Positions 5,371 through 8,520 of a stretch of 8,520 bases of DNA are shown in pieces (position 1 is the first letter of the stretch; each line of letters begins with the position of its first letter). The DNA is taken from contig DGGQ01000060.1 of the NCBI GenBank assembly GCA_002392275.1, positions 1 through 8,520 on the forward strand, in the 5' to 3' direction. The notes below the pieces were generated by a model. The model saw only the letters and a list, made by a program, of their open reading frames with translations, ran no database searches and was not told the DNA's origin. The position numbers were made by a program, and so were the translations under genes. Source of the stretch: Treponema sp. UBA3870 (GTDB taxonomy: Bacteria; Spirochaetota; Spirochaetia; Treponematales; Treponemataceae).

Positions 5371-6618
5371 ATGTCAATCTTTACTGAAAGCTACAAACCT
5401 GGCGCGATAGAAGCACAGCGTCCAGAGGACCGGTATTTGGACGCAACTGAAATCCAGGACCAACACACACCAGTAACTGATTTCAAATCACCTAACAGCA
5501 TAGGGCTGGCAATCCCGCTCCATTCGCAACAAGGCTTCAGCATGCAATATGCTATACAAAATATTCAGCCCACTCCCCCGCTTCGCACTCTGACCGAACC
5601 CATGGACTCATCACATGGATTCATCGACAAAGATTCGTACTCTCAAAACTTGCGCAACCAATTTGTTCAAGAGAACAATCTACCGTTCGGATTTGAAATT
5701 CCAAATGCCCCTAATGACGCTAATAACTTAATAAAATATAGAAGCTTTATACCCAGCATTTTTATATCAGCCGCCCTCCCCCTCCGGGATGTCAAGAAAC
5801 AAGTCTTCGAGAGAAAATACAACAACATAACACTACACCTCAACAGTCCAAACTTAGTTCCCTATGGTAAATATGGACGGCTCCTACTTTCCATTTTGAC
5901 CACACATGCTGTTCAGTCAAAAAACAATCTGAACAAAGACGGCACTATTACTATAACCTACAGTTCCCTTCAGGAACTCTTGGATGAAATGCAGCTCAGA
6001 AAACAGCGTGGAACAGATATAATGGAACAGCTCAACAGGTTTAAATCTGCAACATTTATTTACGAAGATGAAAACATTTCAGTAGCCCAAAAAAGTTTGT
6101 TTCCAGAATTCTTTTCCGAATCAGACCGAGGATTTGTTCAAGCAAAAAAATTGTCCATCAGAAACATAATGTTTATCGATAGCCTACAATACATAGAACT
6201 TGATGACTCCATTTCCGACAAACGAAACATCTCCTTTTCTATTGTTTTAAACAACAAATTTGTTGAACTCTGCAAAAGACATTCAGTTCCTATTGACTAC
6301 ACCGTCTACAAAGAAATTTCCAGTGCCATGGGTAAAGACTTATATGCATGGATTATTTATAGAAACAACTCTATTGGAAAAGATGGAATCTTTATCCCAA
6401 GATCAAGTATGGTCGCACAATTCAGTGGAACAATCCAGCCGGAACAAGAACGAGCAAATTTCAGATACATCGTTGATCAGATTCAGCAAATCAAAGCAAA
6501 ATATTATCCAGGCCTTAGGTTTACAGTTGACCGAGACTCTCTGGGAATAACATTTTACAAATCTCCACAAATTATGCAGCCAAAAGATACCCGTTATGTA
6601 CTAGCAACAAATATATGA
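5371..6618 (+). CDS. Plasmid replication initiator, RepA-like (RepA_C family)
   Basis: Initiator expected to bind the replicon's origin and recruit host replication proteins. Of 415 residues, the region from about 160 to 400 fits the plasmid RepA C-terminal family. LVPYGKYGRLLLSILTTHAVQSKN (162-185) corresponds to the family's PYG-x-x-x-RLLL-x-x-x-TT-x-AV block. A serine-rich specificity segment SLQELLDEMQL then LNRFKSATFIYEDE follows. VPIDYTVYKEISSAMGKDLYAWIIYR (306-331) matches the VP-D-x-x-x-Y...LDLYAW-x-x-YR block, and FIPRSSMVAQF-G and a C-terminal winged-helix-like region complete it. Residues 1 to about 120 are an unusual Pro/Gln/Asn/Ser-rich extension without a family I recognise. The ATG at 5371 has a good Shine-Dalgarno site (AGAGGGG). 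The gene converges on parB. The family assignment is by pattern recognition. Confidence 0.8.
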   Translation: MSIFTESYKPGAIEAQRPEDRYLDATEIQDQHTPVTDFKSPNSIGLAIPLHSQQGFSMQYAIQNIQPTPPLRTLTEPMDSSHGFIDKDSYSQNLRNQFVQENNLPFGFEIPNAPNDANNLIKYRSFIPSIFISAALPLRDVKKQVFERKYNNITLHLNSPNLVPYGKYGRLLLSILTTHAVQSKNNLNKDGTITITYSSLQELLDEMQLRKQRGTDIMEQLNRFKSATFIYEDENISVAQKSLFPEFFSESDRGFVQAKKLSIRNIMFIDSLQYIELDDSISDKRNISFSIVLNNKFVELCKRHSVPIDYTVYKEISSAMGKDLYAWIIYRNNSIGKDGIFIPRSSMVAQFSGTIQPEQERANFRYIVDQIQQIKAKYYPGLRFTVDRDSLGITFYKSPQIMQPKDTRYVLATNI

Positions 6619-6663
6619 CAAAATATAAAGAGGCTACAATAAAATTACGAATTGTTATTTTTA

Positions 6664-6673
6664 TAACAGTTTA
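6664..6673 (-). repeat. Isolated core of the iteron-like element
   Basis: TAACAGTTTA is the reverse complement of TAAACTGTTA, the first ten bases of iteron-like copies 1 and 2, and lies 46 bases after the rep stop codon. It lacks the following CC. With ten matching bases in an A+T-rich region it may be chance, or a control site for the initiator. Confidence 0.3.
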
Positions 6674-6764
6674 TACGGCCCTATACGAAAAATCTATTAT
6701 ACAGTTGCAAAGAAAAACCTAACGGTAAATTTCCAGACAAGGATTCACTAAAAATTATTATCAG

Positions 6765-6788
6765 TCTCTAGTTAGAGAGATTTTTTTT
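6765..6788 (+). terminator. Possible weak terminator downstream of rep
   Basis: TCTCT (6765-6769) pairs with AGAGA (6774-6778) around a four-base loop, followed by GA and eight T residues (6781-6788). The stem is short, but the T tract is good. It lies about 150 bases after the rep stop codon. Confidence 0.4.
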
Positions 6789-7090
6789 CCAATCATTGGG
6801 TTCACCTAAATCCATTCCTTTTTTTATGAACCTTCTATTCATTATTTTATATTTTATCTTATAAACAAAAAAAACCATCAATAGGATCTATTTATAATAA
6901 GAAAATAAGATAATTTATAATCATTCCTTCTCAAAAAAACAGATATAATACCTCACCCCAAAAAAATTACAAAAAAAAATTTTTTAATGATTTTTCATTC
7001 ACAAAAACAATTTTTACTATAACACTTAATAAATCGCATACTATTTTTCAATACTTATAACCAATTGTAATTTATTATATATCATATGAT

Positions 7091-7975
7091 TCACTGAATA
7101 TTAAAATTCTTACCTTCATAATAATTTTTTATGTCATTTAAAATGATTTCCGCTAGCTTTTCATCATAAAACTTCGTCAATTCTATGGAGACATCCTTCT
7201 TCTCAAAATCAATCTGCACAGTACACGAGTATACTTGCGTCGCCATTTTTTTCTTTAATGAGATATTCTGATTATACTTTTTCGTGACTTCCCTCTTAAA
7301 TGCCTCCTTTGTTCCCCCTTGTTTTTTTGCTTCCCGAATAACACTCTCCAATTGCTTCTTTGTCAATGTACTGGCCTTCCATGTATCTCTGGTGGAAGGC
7401 TCTTCGCTCAACTCATCTAGCAGCCCTTTATTTTCGCTTACAAAACTATGGGCCCTAAGAGCTTCGCTAACCCACCCCTTTGTTTTATGCAGTGCCTTGG
7501 CTATCTCAGTTTGTGTCATCCCCATATCTATCAGCTGAGCAATATAAGATTCTCGTTCTCGCGAAGAAAGGTTTAGTCTTTGCTCATTTTCCGTAGCCTG
7601 GATGATAATCCTTTCTCGCTCACTGCTAAAATCATTTTCTACAATACATTTTACAGTCTTGACATCTCGCAATAGACATGCCTTATACCTGCGGTGCCCA
7701 GTTTTTACAATATATTTACCATTCTTTGGAGTCACAACTATCGGTTGTATTTGGCCATTTTCGCGGATGGAGTCCCCAAGCTCTTCAAGTGAATCATCTG
7801 CATATATATCTCGAATATTTTTATCAAGCTCTATTTCAGAAATAGGAATATCAACCAGAGCATTTATTGCATACTCTGTTTTCTTAGCGGATGATGTATC
7901 ATTTTCCGCTGATTCATCATCAATATCAAAACTCAGATTTCTGTGCACTTCTTCTAATGGAGGTCTCTTTTTCAT
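7091..7975 (-). CDS. parB: ParB partition protein (parS-binding CTPase clamp)
   Basis: Centromere-binding partner of ParA that loads at parS and spreads as a CTP-dependent clamp. The 294 residues (from ATG 7975) have the expected order: a basic N-terminus (MKKRPPLEEVHR) that would stimulate ParA; the ParB/Srx core from about 40 with IPISEIELDKNIRD; the CTP-binding GHRRYKA motif at about 93-99; the ENEQRLNL motif at about 129-136; a helix-turn-helix at about 150-176 (MGMTQTEIAKALHKTKGWVSEALR); a linker; and a small C-terminal dimerisation domain. An upstream GTG at 7987 is in frame, but the ATG at 7975 is preceded by GAGGG at five bases and starts just after the parA stop, so it is preferred. 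The family call is firm. The nearby palindrome at 5172-5209 is its probable target. Confidence 0.9.
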   Translation of the reverse strand: MKKRPPLEEVHRNLSFDIDDESAENDTSSAKKTEYAINALVDIPISEIELDKNIRDIYADDSLEELGDSIRENGQIQPIVVTPKNGKYIVKTGHRRYKACLLRDVKTVKCIVENDFSSERERIIIQATENEQRLNLSSRERESYIAQLIDMGMTQTEIAKALHKTKGWVSEALRAHSFVSENKGLLDELSEEPSTRDTWKASTLTKKQLESVIREAKKQGGTKEAFKREVTKKYNQNISLKKKMATQVYSCTVQIDFEKKDVSIELTKFYDEKLAEIILNDIKNYYEGKNFNIQ

Positions 7976-7980
7976 ATATG

Positions 7981-7985
7981 CCCTC
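7981..7985 (-). promoter_or_regulatory. ParB ribosome binding site overlapping the parA stop codon
   Basis: On the minus strand GAGGG precedes the ATG at 7975 by five bases and shares bases with the parA stop TGA (7986-7984). This indicates coupled translation and decides the parB start against the GTG at 7987. Confidence 0.65.
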
Positions 7986-8520
7986 ACTTAACTTTTTTCG
8001 CCAATAAAGCAATGCTTTTGCAGAATGGATTTGATGGCTGATATTCCTGCATCGGCACATGATAAGATATGGATCCAGGAACAGCCCTAGAATCATGGAA
8101 TTCAAAAACTTCATATGAGGATTTTTTTAATGTATCAATCCAATATCTATGCACCGATTTCTGTGGATTTCCTTTATTCACAATCAGATATTTGCATGGT
8201 GAAAATTTTCCACTATATTGTACTTTCAGTTTTTTTATCTGTGCATTAAAATTTGTCAAACTCTCAATTGCAAAATCCTCTGGCTCAATTATTGGTATAA
8301 TATCCGTAGCATTGGAGAGAATAATTTTTTCATAATAACCAAAAGAAGGTGGCAAATCAAAAAATATATATGCGAATCCCAGGGATTTTGCATCATCTAT
8401 AAGTTTCATTATTGAATGTGGATCATCTCGGAATCCAGTTTCCATATAAGAACGAAGGTTATTGTCATTTTTTTGCGTGCCCAACAGATAAAGCCCCTTA
8501 AAGCCATCTGATTCAGGTCT
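7984..8520 (-). CDS. parA: ParA-type partition ATPase (C-terminal part, 5' end outside window)
   Basis: Deviant-Walker ATPase that positions replicons by binding DNA non-specifically and being released by ParB. Only the last 178 residues are present; the frame is open through the right edge, so the Walker A' P-loop lies outside the window. The visible segment has the hallmark second half: YLLGTQ, then LIDDAKSLGFAYIFFDLPPSFGYYEKIILSNATDIIPIIEPEDFAIESL, which contains the Walker B-like Asp followed by PPS and the conserved 'P-x-x-PEDFA' region. After that comes a helical C-terminus ending PFCKSIALLAKKVK. Gene order parA-parB with an overlap of the parB ribosome site and the parA stop is classic for type Ia/Ib partition operons. 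The promoter and any N-terminal DNA-binding domain are unseen, so the subtype cannot be decided. Confidence 0.85.
   Translation of the reverse strand, partial: RPESDGFKGLYLLGTQKNDNNLRSYMETGFRDDPHSIMKLIDDAKSLGFAYIFFDLPPSFGYYEKIILSNATDIIPIIEPEDFAIESLTNFNAQIKKLKVQYSGKFSPCKYLIVNKGNPQKSVHRYWIDTLKKSSYEVFEFHDSRAVPGSISYHVPMQEYQPSNPFCKSIALLAKKVK

Larger units (their letters stand above)
6619..7090. other. A+T-rich convergent intergenic region without genes
   Basis: This 472-base gap between the 3' ends of rep and parB has no supportable gene. It contains long A and T tracts (for example A9T6 at 6971-6985), an 11-base interrupted palindrome CCAAT-C-ATTGG (6789-6799), and at 6845-6855 the sequence TTTTATATTTT that also forms the outer arm of the palindrome at 5172-5209. 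A weak hairpin AATGA/TCATT (6986-6999) next to the A9T6 tract could end parB transcription on the minus strand. Very low G+C makes chance hairpins common here. Confidence 0.5.

Overview
The window joins two unlike parts. Positions 1 to about 4220 look chromosomal, with roughly 45-50% G+C by eye and four densely packed plus-strand genes. Positions about 4440 to 8520 are clearly more A+T-rich and hold the core of a plasmid-type replicon: a RepA-like initiator, short repeats that look like iterons, a parS-like palindrome and a parA-parB partition pair. My best guess for the host is a Gram-negative-type bacterium of the genus Treponema or a relative. The reasons are an outer-membrane beta-barrel protein ending in Phe, A-rich codon use in a mid-G+C genome, and a general resemblance of the proteins to treponemal ones. 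No marker gene settles this, so the assignment is weak.

Left part. A FecCD-type permease (5' end outside the window) overlaps a FecE/BtuD-type ATPase. Together they form the membrane core of an importer for iron-siderophore, haem or cobalamin, and the substrate-binding protein is probably upstream, outside the window. A MATE-family efflux transporter follows with its own well-formed promoter, so close to the ATG that the mRNA may be leaderless. Next comes an unrecognised outer-membrane beta-barrel protein with a strong Shine-Dalgarno site and a good rho-independent terminator at about 4185-4217.

Junction and origin region, 4218-5370. This 1.15 kb holds no gene I can support. In order it contains a dispersed-type paired-hairpin repeat (4335-4403), four copies of a 12-13 bp element with core AAACTGTTACC in both orientations (4440-4567), an unassigned stretch, a perfect 38 bp palindrome centred on CACGTG (5172-5209), a C-rich hairpin (5262-5289) and the rep promoter (about 5309-5337).

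Right part. The RepA-like initiator (plus strand) converges on parB and parA (minus strand, parA cut by the window edge). The A+T-rich gap between them (6619-7090) has a weak terminator, long A and T tracts and one more core of the iteron-like element. The simplest reading is that RepA starts replication at the AAACTGTTACC repeats and that ParB loads at the palindrome to segregate the replicon with ParA. Whether this is a plasmid carrying chromosome-like cargo or a plasmid integrated next to a chromosomal operon cannot be decided from the window alone.
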